A DNA stretch of 30,855 nt from CAZNYG01 sp964577205. Lineage in GTDB: Bacteria; Elusimicrobiota; Endomicrobiia; Endomicrobiales; CAIRNS01. The stretch covers positions 1 to 30,855 of the forward strand of contig CAZNYG010000020.1 of the NCBI GenBank assembly GCA_964577205.1. The letters are read 5' to 3'. Below the pieces are notes generated by a model that searched no databases, was not told where the DNA came from, and saw only the letters and a list, made by a program, of their open reading frames with translations. A program made the translations under genes and the position numbers. Shown piece by piece: positions 14,757-24,349 of the stretch (position 1 is the stretch's first letter; each line of letters opens with the position of its first letter).

Positions 14757-16256
14757 TCAGCGGATTTCCTGGCCTTCGGGGGTTATGAAGATGAACTGGA
14801 CGCGGCGGTTTAGGCGGCGGCCTTCTTCGATCGAGTTATCGGAAATAGGGCGGCTGCGGCCGTATCCCCGCGCGATGACCGAACCGGCAGTCAAGCCCTT
14901 CATGATAAGGTAGCGTCTAACGTTCTCGGCGCGGTCCTGGGACAGGACGAAATTATCTTCCAGTCCTCCCGAAGAATCCGTATGCCCTTCAACGCGCACA
15001 CGGTACCCGGAATGCTTCTTCAGTGTTTTAACGATATCATCAAGAAGGGGAATGTTCCCGTCGGCTATGTCCGCGCTGCCGGTTTCAAAATTGATGTCGC
15101 GGGCGGTGAGATTCAGAGCGCGTATCATTTCTACGATCGTCAGCGGCTCATCCATCCTGACGGCGGGTTCAGTCAGTTTCGGTCCGATCACATGAAGGAC
15201 TGACGCTCCCTGATCCGCCGCCGGAACCGGTACGGGAGCGGTCTCTTCGGCCGGCTCTCCCTTTTCGACGGGTCTTTTCGCTTTCCGTTTCATCTTCAGC
15301 TTCTCGGGCAGGCGGAAGAAACCGTCCGGGAAAAAGAACGTGAACGACATGCGGTGCGTCGCGCCCAGAACGGCGAACGGAGCGTAGGCGTAATCGATTC
15401 TCATATTCTGGTAGGCAAACCCTGCGCCGAGCGTCATCCAGTCCGTGTCGTAATTGCCCCGGTAACCCGCGCGCATCGAAAGCGCCGAACGGTACACGTA
15501 TTCCACGCCCGCGCGGTAATGCATAGCGTGGTCAATGGGCCTCACGCCGTCGAACATCACCAGCAGGCTCTGCCCGCGCACGGGGAACCTGCGTGAAATG
15601 CCCAGTGCTGTCTCGTAAGGCAGCTGTTCATCGCGATTATGCATTACTCCTGACTGGCCCATGTTCCTTACCGCGAAACCGAGCGTGTTACGGCCCAACA
15701 CGACATCCAAACCGGCGTCGCCGCCATAACCGACAGACGATCTGCTGTCGATCGACAGGCGGACTTTCTTTACCGCGGCTCCCGCCATGACGGGTATATC
15801 CATGAACCGGAACGACCGGGCATACGCTACGGCAAGGCTCATGTCGTTTGCCGAGAACGATCCGTTCTCAATGGGAACGCCGTAGGCATCCTGGCCGCCG
15901 ACGCGGGTCAGGGAGCCGTAATCAAGGGACGTGTAACTGAATCCGAGCGCGCCTGTTTTTCCGGCGGGCCATGCCATGGAAACGTTGCCGTACTTCGTGT
16001 CGGCCAGCCAGTTGGCATACGTGGCGCTGAGCTGCGCCGAGCGGACGGTGGCAATGCCTGCGGGGTTGTGATCCATGCAGATCGATTCGCCCGTCACCGC
16101 GGTGAACGCGCCGCCCGCGCCGCTAGCCCGTGCCGAAGGGCTGATGCGCAGGAACGCGCCCGCGCGGGTGCCCGCGTTCGAGTTGAGCGCGTTCGCCGCC
16201 GCGGTATTGCCGGCCACCAACATCAGGGCGATGATTAAACGAGTTAGTTTGTTCAT
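14757..16256 (-). CDS. PorV/UPF0164-like outer-membrane barrel fused to OmpA domain
   Basis: The 499-residue protein has a signal peptide (1 to about 23, cleavage near ANA), then the PorV/PorQ (UPF0164) signature GAFLRISPSARASGAGGAFTAV and MDHNPAGIA (32-69), and barrel-like repeats of amphipathic strands to about 310 ending in HRMSFTFFF. A Lys/Pro/Glu linker (about 316-350) leads to a C-terminal OmpA peptidoglycan-binding domain at 387-499 with INFETGSADI, RVEGHTDSSGG, LSQDRAENVRRYL, GYGRSRPI and NRRVQF. PorV proteins are outer-membrane barrels; OmpA domains anchor to peptidoglycan. It follows the giant FN3 gene by 75 bp in the same direction, suggesting a joint surface role. There is no Shine-Dalgarno; a GC-rich hairpin (gcgccg/cggcgc) sits in the gap. 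Confidence 0.85.
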   Translation of the reverse strand: MNKLTRLIIALMLVAGNTAAANALNSNAGTRAGAFLRISPSARASGAGGAFTAVTGESICMDHNPAGIATVRSAQLSATYANWLADTKYGNVSMAWPAGKTGALGFSYTSLDYGSLTRVGGQDAYGVPIENGSFSANDMSLAVAYARSFRFMDIPVMAGAAVKKVRLSIDSRSSVGYGGDAGLDVVLGRNTLGFAVRNMGQSGVMHNRDEQLPYETALGISRRFPVRGQSLLVMFDGVRPIDHAMHYRAGVEYVYRSALSMRAGYRGNYDTDWMTLGAGFAYQNMRIDYAYAPFAVLGATHRMSFTFFFPDGFFRLPEKLKMKRKAKRPVEKGEPAEETAPVPVPAADQGASVLHVIGPKLTEPAVRMDEPLTIVEMIRALNLTARDINFETGSADIADGNIPLLDDIVKTLKKHSGYRVRVEGHTDSSGGLEDNFVLSQDRAENVRRYLIMKGLTAGSVIARGYGRSRPISDNSIEEGRRLNRRVQFIFITPEGQEIR

Positions 16257-16331
16257 TAAACGATATTACTTTTTACGGCCGCGCCGGCTAAAGCGGCGCC
16301 CACTTTTTCAATTGACTCGATTTACAATTGT

Positions 16332-19300
16332 TTACCGTATTATCGCTATCTTCTTGAGATACTGCTCGGCGGGCAACTTGAACCTCATGATGTAGACGCC
16401 CTTCGCCAGTTTGTCCCCGCTGCCCGCGGTGGAGCCGTCCGCCGCGTCGAATTCGCCGTTGCCGCCGTTCCATCGCACCTGATGGCGGCCGTCGGAACGG
16501 TAGCCGTTGACCAGCACCGCCACCTTTTCGCCGGCAATGTCATAGATATCGATGATCACCTCTCCGGCTTCCGTCATGTCGTAGACTATCACGGCGGTCT
16601 CCCTGTCGGAATAGAAAGGGTTGGGCGAGATCGTATATGCTTTTTCCCGGGTGATCCTGAAAGCGGCAAGAAGCGGGCCGCCGGGCATGCGATAGTATTT
16701 GTCGGGCGCGCCGGTGCCGGCGGTATCGATCCCCCAGTCGGCCGTGCCGTCGCCGTCGTAATCCCTCAGCGTTACGACGGTCGCGAAGCCGTTGTCCGGG
16801 TCAGCGTAACGGTCGGGGATACCGTCGTGAGAGATGTCGATGAAGAAATCGTATTTTCCGTCGCCGTCACAGTCAAGGTCCATGACGGATACCGACTGGC
16901 CGGAAGGATCGACGTAGACATCATATCCGGACGCGGTGTTCCCGTCGGCGGCGATAAATGTTCCGGGGATACCCATGCCCGTCCCCGCCAGAGGGACGCC
17001 CCGCGTGACGGAACTCGCAAACGCGTCGTAATAGCTTTCAGGCATGCCGTCTCCGTCCGCGTCGAAAACCCAGTCCGGCAGGCCGTCGTTGTTCATGTCG
17101 ATACGCTCAACGGTCCCGAAAACATCTTCATCGGGGTCCCAGTAAACCTCGGGGTCGGCCGTGCCGGCCGTCGAGATAAGGAAATCGTACCTGCCGTCGA
17201 AGTCACCGTCAACGCGGGCGGCAGCGGTCGTGACCAGGCTGCGATACGACTCGAAACCGTCGGTCACGTTCACATTGTCGTCATAAGCATAGTCGTCGGA
17301 ACCGTCGCCGTTGACATCGCGCGCCGCGAAGGGGTAATAGGCCATGACCGAGCTGAGCGTGACGTTGTAATATGTATCGGGGTATCCGTTGCCGTCCGTA
17401 TCGAATATATAGTCCGGGACGCCGTCATCGTCCACGTCGCCGATACTCACGTGAGTGAAGTAGTGAGCATCCGGATCCCAGTAAACTTCAGGCAGAAGGC
17501 TGCCCGCGGTCGAGACCAGAAAATCGTATTTCCCGTCCCCGTCGCCGTCAACGCGCACGGTGGCGGTATCGACCGCGCTGACGAAATTCTCGTACCCGTC
17601 CGAAGGTATGAAATTATCGTCCACCGCCCGATCGGTCGCCGGCGTTCCGTTCAGGCTCATGGAGACGTAGTTTTCCCGCGTTTCGGTATTGATGCTGTTC
17701 GAGAACGCGGACGCCTGTCCGGTGGAGCTGAACGCGCGGACACGGAACCAGTACGTCGTGCCCGGCAGAAGGCCGGCAAGGTCCGCCGACACGGAGGTCA
17801 AACCGTCAGCAAGCGCCACGGGCGTCGAGAAATACTGCGTAAAGCTGTCGGTCGAATACGATATCTCGTAGCGGGTGCCCGGCGGATTGCCGTTCGCCAG
17901 CCAGGAGACCGTCGCGCTGGTAAAGTGGATCGAAGTGAAATCGAACGAAGCCGGTGTTTCGCTCAGGGTCTCAACGCACGCGGGGGCAAGCGGGGATGCG
18001 GCTCTGATATCATTGCGCGATACGGCAACGACGCGGCCGAAGTACGTTGTATTGGCGGTCAGGCCGCCCACGACAGCCGTGCCGGCGCTCTTCACCGTCA
18101 TGCTTGAAAGTATCGTCCCGCTGAAATCAGCCGTCGCGCTTATCTCGTAGCGATAAAGCGAATCCGCGGGATTGCCAGTAGTATCGGCCCATAACGCGGC
18201 GATCGTATGCGCGGAAACCGCGCCCCATGAGAGGCCGTTCGGAGCAAGGGGCAGCGTAACGGAAGAAACGACGTTCGCGTACGCGGCCGGCACGGATGAA
18301 CCGTTAGCCGCGCGCACCCGGAAGTAGTAGGTGGTATTGGGCACAAGGTCGGAAGCGGTAAATGATGTACCGGTATAGCCGTCAGCGATACCGGCGGCTG
18401 TGGAGACGTGCGCCGCGAACGCGTCGGTAGAACAGGTAATTTCATAACGGGTCCAGCCGGGGTTGCCGTTCGCTCCCCATGATAATGAAACGCTGGAGAC
18501 AAAAACACCGGTGATGGAGCTATTGCCCGGCGGCAGCGCGAGCGTCATCATTCCGGCGGGAGAGGCGGCGCCGGCAGCCGTTTCCCTCCCATCGCGCGCC
18601 TGAGCAATGACCCGGCCGTAGTACGTAGTGTTTACCGCGAGGCCGGTTATCAGGGCGGAAGCAGCGCCTTTGACCGTCGTGCTCGAGAGTACGGCGCCGC
18701 TGAAGGAGGAGTTCTCGCTCAATTCGTAACGGTAAACCGTATCGGCGGAGTTGCCTCCGATCTCAGGCCAGGTCATCGTAAGGCCGTCTGGATATGCCGT
18801 TCCCCAGGCAAGCCCGCCCGGCCTGGCGGGCGCGGTCACCGTTGAAACGACGGCGGTGAAGGCGGTGGTGAAACCGCCCGAATTTGTCGCCCTGACACGG
18901 AAATACCAGGTGGTATTGGACGCGAGGTTCTGCGCGGTGAATGTCGTCAATATGATGGAGTCGCTGAACGCTCCGGCAACGGCCTGATGCACGATGAAGT
19001 TGTCCGTCGAACATGATATCTCGTATCTGGTCCAGGCGGGGTTGCCGCGCGCGTTCCAGTTCATGGTGACACTGGATTGGTAGACTGCCGCAATGGAAAT
19101 ATCGGCGGGATCCGTGCATTGTGTCGCGGTACCGGATGGTACAAGCGGGGCGGACGTCTCGCGGCCATCCTTGGAACGCGCTGTAACACGCCCGTAATAA
19201 GTGGTATTGGGGACAAGGCCCGAAATGACGGCTGCGCCTGCCGTCTTTATGGTCGCGCTTGAAAGGACCGCGCCGCTGAAATCGGCAACGGTGCTTAATT

Positions 19301-21055
19301 CGTAACGATAGACGCTGTCGTCGGGATTGGATGTGGTGTCCGTCCAGGCAACCGCAATGCTCGATATCCCGACATCCGACCAGGCCAGCCCGTTCGGCGC
19401 CCAGAGAGTTGTTACCGTGCTCACGATGTTCGAGTAGCCGTGCACCGAGCCGTCTTCGCCGAAGACCCGTACCCGTAACTGGTAAGTCGTATTCGCGGTA
19501 AGGCCGCCGGCCAGGCCAATCGTCGCCGTGTGGCCGTCGGCCCAGGTGAAAGCCGTCCGGACATCGCCTGTGAAATTGTCCGTCGAATAGCTCAGCTCGT
19601 ACCTCGTCCAGCCGGGGTTGCCGTTAGCGTTCCACGACACAACGATGCTCGTCGTGTTGACCGCCGCAGGCACAAGACCCGAAGGCGTCGAAGGAACCGT
19701 CAGGGTGGTACCAGCCGTGCAGTAATTCGTTTCCACGCCATTGTTATTGCGGGCAAATGTGCACAGCCGGTAAATGGTGTTGGCCGTCAGGCCCCTCACC
19801 CACGGCGACGCGCCCCAGCTCGTCGTGCTCGCGTACACGGGCGTCTCGCCAAACGTCCCGTCAGGTCGCGCGTAGCGCCTCCAGTTGTTGCCGTCCGAAG
19901 ATATCCCCACCCCGTATTCCGTCCATCCAGGGTTCACATCCACGTTGATACGGTAGTTCACGCTCGATACCGCCACCCCGGCGAACTCCGGGGCCGGCGG
20001 CGCCACGGCAAGCGTCGATGTCGACCAGAACACCGCCCACCCGCTCGAAATGCCGCTCCCGTTCACCGCTTTCACACGGTACTGGTACGTCGTGTTAGGC
20101 GCAAGGCCCGTTTCCCGCCAGGCCAGCACGGCCTGCGCGGATATGCTGCTGCCCGCAACGATGTTCTCCGCCACGTATCGCGTCCAAGACGGGTTGCCGT
20201 TCGCCCCCCACGCTATCCGCAGCGTGTCGCTCGATATCTCCATCCCGGACAGAGACGGCGTAAAGGAAAGCGTGATCGATGAAACAGTGTCCGCGTACGC
20301 GGCGGACGCGCCGTCACTGTTGAATGCGCGGACCCTGAACCAGAAAGTGGTATCCGCCGCCAGGCCGGACACCACGCCCGTGACCGCGGTATGCCCGTCG
20401 CCCAGCGCGATCGGCGTGCTGACGCCGCTGACGAAATCGTCCGTGGAACACGTCACTTCGTACCGGGTCCAGGAAGGGTTGCTGTTCGCGTTCCACGACA
20501 GGCTGACCGAAGAGACATTCACCGCCGCCAGGGACAATACCGAAGGCGCGGCCGCGTACGTCACCCGGCTGCCCATCGCCGAAGACGTCTCAGCTCCAGA
20601 CCACGAACGCGCTGTCACCCTGCCGTAGTACGTCGTGTTCGGCAAAAGCGACCCGAAGTAAGCCCCCCCGGCCGCCTTGACCGTCGTGCTCGACAGGATC
20701 GTCCCGGTAAAGCCGCTGCCGGTACTCAGTTCCACGCGGTACACCGAATCGTCCGGATTCTCCGACGTGTCCGTCCAGGCAATTGTCACGCTCGATATCC
20801 CGACATCCGACCAGGACAGCCCGTTCGGCGCCCAGGGAACCGTGATCGTGCTGACCACGTTCGAGTAGCCGTACACCGATCCATCCTCGCCGAAGACACG
20901 CACCCGGACCTGGTAGGTCGTGTTCGGTAGCAGCCCGTTCAGCGTCCCGGCCGCCGCCGTGTGGTTGTCGGCCCAGGTGAAAGCCGTCCGGACATCCCCG
21001 GTGAAATTGTCCGTCGAATAGCTCAGCTCGTACCTCGTCCAGCCGGGGTTGCCGT
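16332..21055 (-). CDS. Giant FN3-repeat surface protein, C-terminal part (interrupted by gap 2)
   Basis: This is the C-terminal part of the protein that begins at 24120. Deleting the 100 N joins the two frames into one 2,562-residue product and restores the WNANGNPGW motif. This part holds FN3-like modules 9 (rest) to 20, each about 95 residues with SSVxxxW, NPxWTRYE and NTTYYFRVRA. From about residue 2117 to 2453 there are three roughly 110-residue Asp-rich repeats (VDGDGDGKYDF, DVDDDGVPDYIFDTDGNG, PEVYWDPD), resembling calcium-binding loops. The last 109 residues (2454-2562) form a FlgD/T9SS-like module: ISPNPFYSDRETAVIVYDM, IDIYDIAGEKV, RWNGGN, KGVYIMRFKL. It is secreted and probably surface-attached, with an adhesive or structural role. 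Function is inferred from domains only. Confidence 0.85.
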
Positions 21056-21795
21056 NNNNNNNNNNNNNNNNNNNNNNNNNNNNNNNNNNNNNNNNNNNNN
21101 NNNNNNNNNNNNNNNNNNNNNNNNNNNNNNNNNNNNNNNNNNNNNNNNNNNNNNNTAGCGTTCCACGACACAACGATGCTCGTCGTGTTGACAGACGCCG
21201 GCACAAGGCCCGAAGGCGCCGCGGGAACGGTCAGGGTATCTATCACCGCGCTGTAATCAGTCGCTGCCCAGTTGTTGTTCCTTGCCACTACGCTCAGGCG
21301 GTACTCCGTGTTCGCGGTAAGGCCGCTTACCCACGGCGACGCGCCCCAGCTCGTCGTGCTGGCGTATACAGGCGCCGCGCCGAACGTCCCGTCCGGCCGC
21401 GCGTAGCGCACCCAGTTGTTGTTGTCCGAAGATATCCGCACGCCGTATTCCGTCCAGCCGGGGTTCACATCGACGTTGATCCGGTAGTTCACGCTCGATA
21501 TACCCACACCGCTGAACGCCGGAGCCGGCGGAGCCACCGCAAGCGTCGACGTCGACCAGAACGCCGCCCACCCGCTCGAAATGCCGCTCCCGTTCACCGC
21601 TTTCACCCGGTACTGGTACGTCGTGTTCGGCATCAGGCCCGTTTCCTGCCAGGCCAGAACCGCCTGCGCGGGTATACTGCTCCCCGCAACGATGTTCTCC
21701 GCAACGTATCGCGTCCATGACGGGTTGCCGTTAGCTCCCCACGCGATCCGCAGCGTGCCGCTCGATATCTGCATGCCGGATACCGAGGGTATCCG
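18834..21795. repeat. Tandem duplication of a five-module FN3 block (1,431 bp period)
   Basis: Modules 7-11 (21795 down to 20265, not counting N) are repeated as modules 12-16 (20264 down to 18834). The period is 1,431 bp or 477 residues when the 100 N are removed. Modules 7/12, 8/13 and 9/14 are nearly identical in DNA; 10/15 and 11/16 have diverged more. Around the gap, 55 nt to the left and 37 nt to the right match the second copy without a mismatch. This recent duplication explains the assembly break. Confidence 0.8.
21056..21155. other. Assembly gap 2 (100 N) inside FN3 module 9
   Basis: The bases at the edges, GCCGT and TAGCG, are contiguous in the sister repeat at 19620-19629. The frame on the left has codons ending at positions congruent to 2 modulo 3, and that on the right to 0; removing exactly 100 nt makes them agree. 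The gap is therefore probably of zero length, or a whole number of repeat units that collapsed in assembly. Confidence 0.9.
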
Positions 21796-24120
21796 GGCAA
21801 GCGTGACGGAGGCAACGCTCGCGTCATAGCCGGAAGGCCTGCCGTCTTCGTTATAAGCCCGGACCCTGAACCAGAACGTGGTGTCGGGTGTCAGCGGGAC
21901 AATGCCGGTCGTTAATGCCCGCAATCCTGAAGCCAGGCTTGCGGCGGTCGAAACCGAGGCGGTGAAATTGTCGGAAGAAAAAGTCACCTCGTACCGGGTC
22001 CACGAAGGATTGGCGGCGTTTCCCCACGCCAGTGTTACCGAAGAAGCGTATACGTCCGTCACAAGGGAATTTTCCGGAGCCACTGCGAGCGTTGCGGTTG
22101 AGCAGGTATGATCGAAAGACGTCTGATGCGAACCGCCCTTTCCTCCGACCGTGTAAGAATACAACGTATTCGTGGAAAGGCCTGCGACCCAGACCGATCC
22201 CGAACCCGACCAAACTGTAGTGGTAAGGTAAACCGCGTCGGCGCTGAAAGGCTCGCCGTTCCCGCCGGAAAGATACCGTGTCCAGCCCGGCGAAGAAACG
22301 CGCACGGCATAGCCGGTATAGCTTGAATTGCTTCCAGTGTTGATCATGACCGTCATGCTGGTGATGCCGACGTCCAGTATCCCGGGTTTCCCGGGCTGTT
22401 CGACCAGGGTACATCCGTCGGGCAGCGATAGCCAGGGCGTATCGATGCCGTTCCGGTTAGTTGCCTTTATGCGGAAAGAATGGGTAGTATTCGGGACAAG
22501 ACCGGATTCCAGCCAGGACAAAGCCTGTGTCGTGGAAGAAACACCAAGCGCCGTGTCTTCTATCGTGTACCGGGTGTCAGGCGGATTCTGCGCGCCGGCC
22601 CAGCTGACATTCAGCGCGTACGTCTGCTGAACGAGATGATCGAATACCGGCTGATTCGCGAGCGTTACCGTGCTGCGTGAAGCGCTGAAGGCGGTGCCGG
22701 CATTGTCAAAGTTGCGCGCCGCGGCTGAAAAAGTGAATGTCGTGTTGGGGGTCAGGCCGGAAAATTCAAAGCTGCTGGTCCAGGTGGTCGTGGTGGCGTA
22801 CGCGGGAACCGCCGAAAAGGCTCCGGTTGCCGGGTCGACATAGCGGACCCAGGCGTCCCCGGCTGAGGATATACGCACCGCGTATTCCGTTAATGGAGAA
22901 ATGTTATCGCCGGGGACCACGGAGATGGCGGCGCTGGATGCGTACACGGCCGTTAGAACAGGCGCGCCCGGAACTGGGGCAAGCGTGTATGAGCTGACAG
23001 CGGTCGAATAGGCGGTGACCCTCATGAGATTGTCGCGTGAATTGGCGGAGATCGAGTAAAGGCTGTTGATGGAGAGGTTGTTAAGGGCAGCCGCGGCACC
23101 CCAGGTCGTCGTGGTGCGATAAACGACCGAAGGCCCGAGACTGCCGTCAGTCTGCAGGTAATAGGTCGTGCCGGACGAAAGGATCTTGACCGAGTAGGTC
23201 GTACTGTAGGAATTGGCGCCGGTGTTGATCTGAACAAGAAAGCTGGTGCTGCTTATCGCCGTTACCAGGGGCGGGGCGGGGATCTGCGAGGGAGTAAGCA
23301 TGCTGACCGCGACCGTCGTACTGGATTCACTGCCGATATACGTCTGTACCGAACGCGTGCAGGCGGCGTTACCCTGCAATCCCTGCTCCAGCCAGTAAGT
23401 GACGCCGGGCAGAAGATTCCCGCTCAGAGAACTGCCTGTGGAAGTAACGAGCCTGTACCCTTCCACGCCGGGAGCGGAAAGCCAAGACCAGTCAATAACG
23501 GCCGGGGATAAAGCCACGCCCGTAAAACTATCCGGCGAAAGTACCTGGATGTCTTCAAACTCGACATCGTCGAGATAGACAGGGTTGTCGCTATCGACTA
23601 CCTCCTGGCAGTCCAGTATCAGGCGCGCGGCAACTGTACCCGAGGGAGCGGTTACGGAGGAGACTTCCAGTTTTTGCCAGGTGTCGAACGCCGAAAGCAG
23701 CTGCCCGGCAGAATAGCCGCCCGTGGAAACAACAACCCCTGACGCGTTGATCCACGCCACGCGCAAACGGATCTCCGTGTCAGTGAACAATCCCGGAAGG
23801 TTCTGGCTGATGGCACACCATGAACGAAGGGTATACTTGTGCCCTCCGGTAACCGGTACCGTGTTGGAAACCAGAACGTAGTTCTCAAAGGAAGCCGTGG
23901 GAGTGGCAAAAATGCAGGAATAGCTGCCGGTGCGTACCAGCCCCGAAGACCGCCCTATAGAGGCATTACTATTGCCGGCGGACCAGTACAGCATGGCGGA
24001 ATCGTCCTCAAAACCGGGATTAAAACCTGAAAGAAGGTTTGTCCCGGCCGCTTCCGCTCTGGCAGCAAGCGCGCCAAGAATAATGAAAATCGCGACAAAT
24101 AGAAGGTTTTTTCTTTGCAT
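21156..24120 (-). CDS. Giant FN3-repeat surface protein, N-terminal part (interrupted by gap 2)
   Basis: These 988 codons start with a signal peptide (residues 1 to about 24, KNLLFVAIFIILGALAARAEA). Residues 26-191 look like a carbohydrate-binding-type jelly roll (FNPGFEDD, TGSYSCIF, DTWQKLEVSSV, NPVYLDDVEFED). FN3-like modules 1-9 follow from about 195 onwards. Modules 2, 3, 5 and 8 carry an extra YxTTTxW segment (for example VYRTTTTWGA and VYASTTSWGA). The start at 24120 lacks a Shine-Dalgarno, as does the downstream PorV-OmpA gene. The gene is divergent from the P-type ATPase and continues across the scaffold gap into 21055-16332. The jelly-roll call is by pattern and less certain than the FN3 call. 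Confidence 0.85.
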
Positions 24121-24312
24121 ACAAATAGGTAACCGGCCGGACGGGGCCCGGATGGGAAATGTGCCGCATGGAAAGACAAAGCTGAAATATGGCTGTTAAT
24201 TACGTGCTTTTTGAATTTTTACCTCACAAAAAAACCAAAGACCGGGGAACCTGACACCCCGCAATAATGATAATGCAAATTTCTGACCAGCTTTCTACAG
24301 TTTTCCCCCAAA

Positions 24313-24341
24313 TTGACATGAAATCTAAAAAAGCATAGACT
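24313..24341 (+). promoter_or_regulatory. Sigma-70-like promoter of the P-type ATPase gene
   Basis: TTGACA (24313-24318) is a perfect -35 box. A 17-nt spacer leads to TAGACT (24336-24341), which matches TATAAT at four of six positions. Transcription would begin around 24348, only about two nucleotides before the ATG at 24350. No Shine-Dalgarno is present, so the mRNA may be leaderless. Confidence 0.6.
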
Positions 24342-24349
24342 ATATCTAT

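Noticed and set aside
24121..24349. Riboswitch (for example c-di-GMP type) in the leader of the FN3 gene
   Set aside because: Only a GGTTACC-like word is present; the conserved core sequences are absent. A small CGGGG/CCCCG stem at 24243-24261 is all that can be seen.
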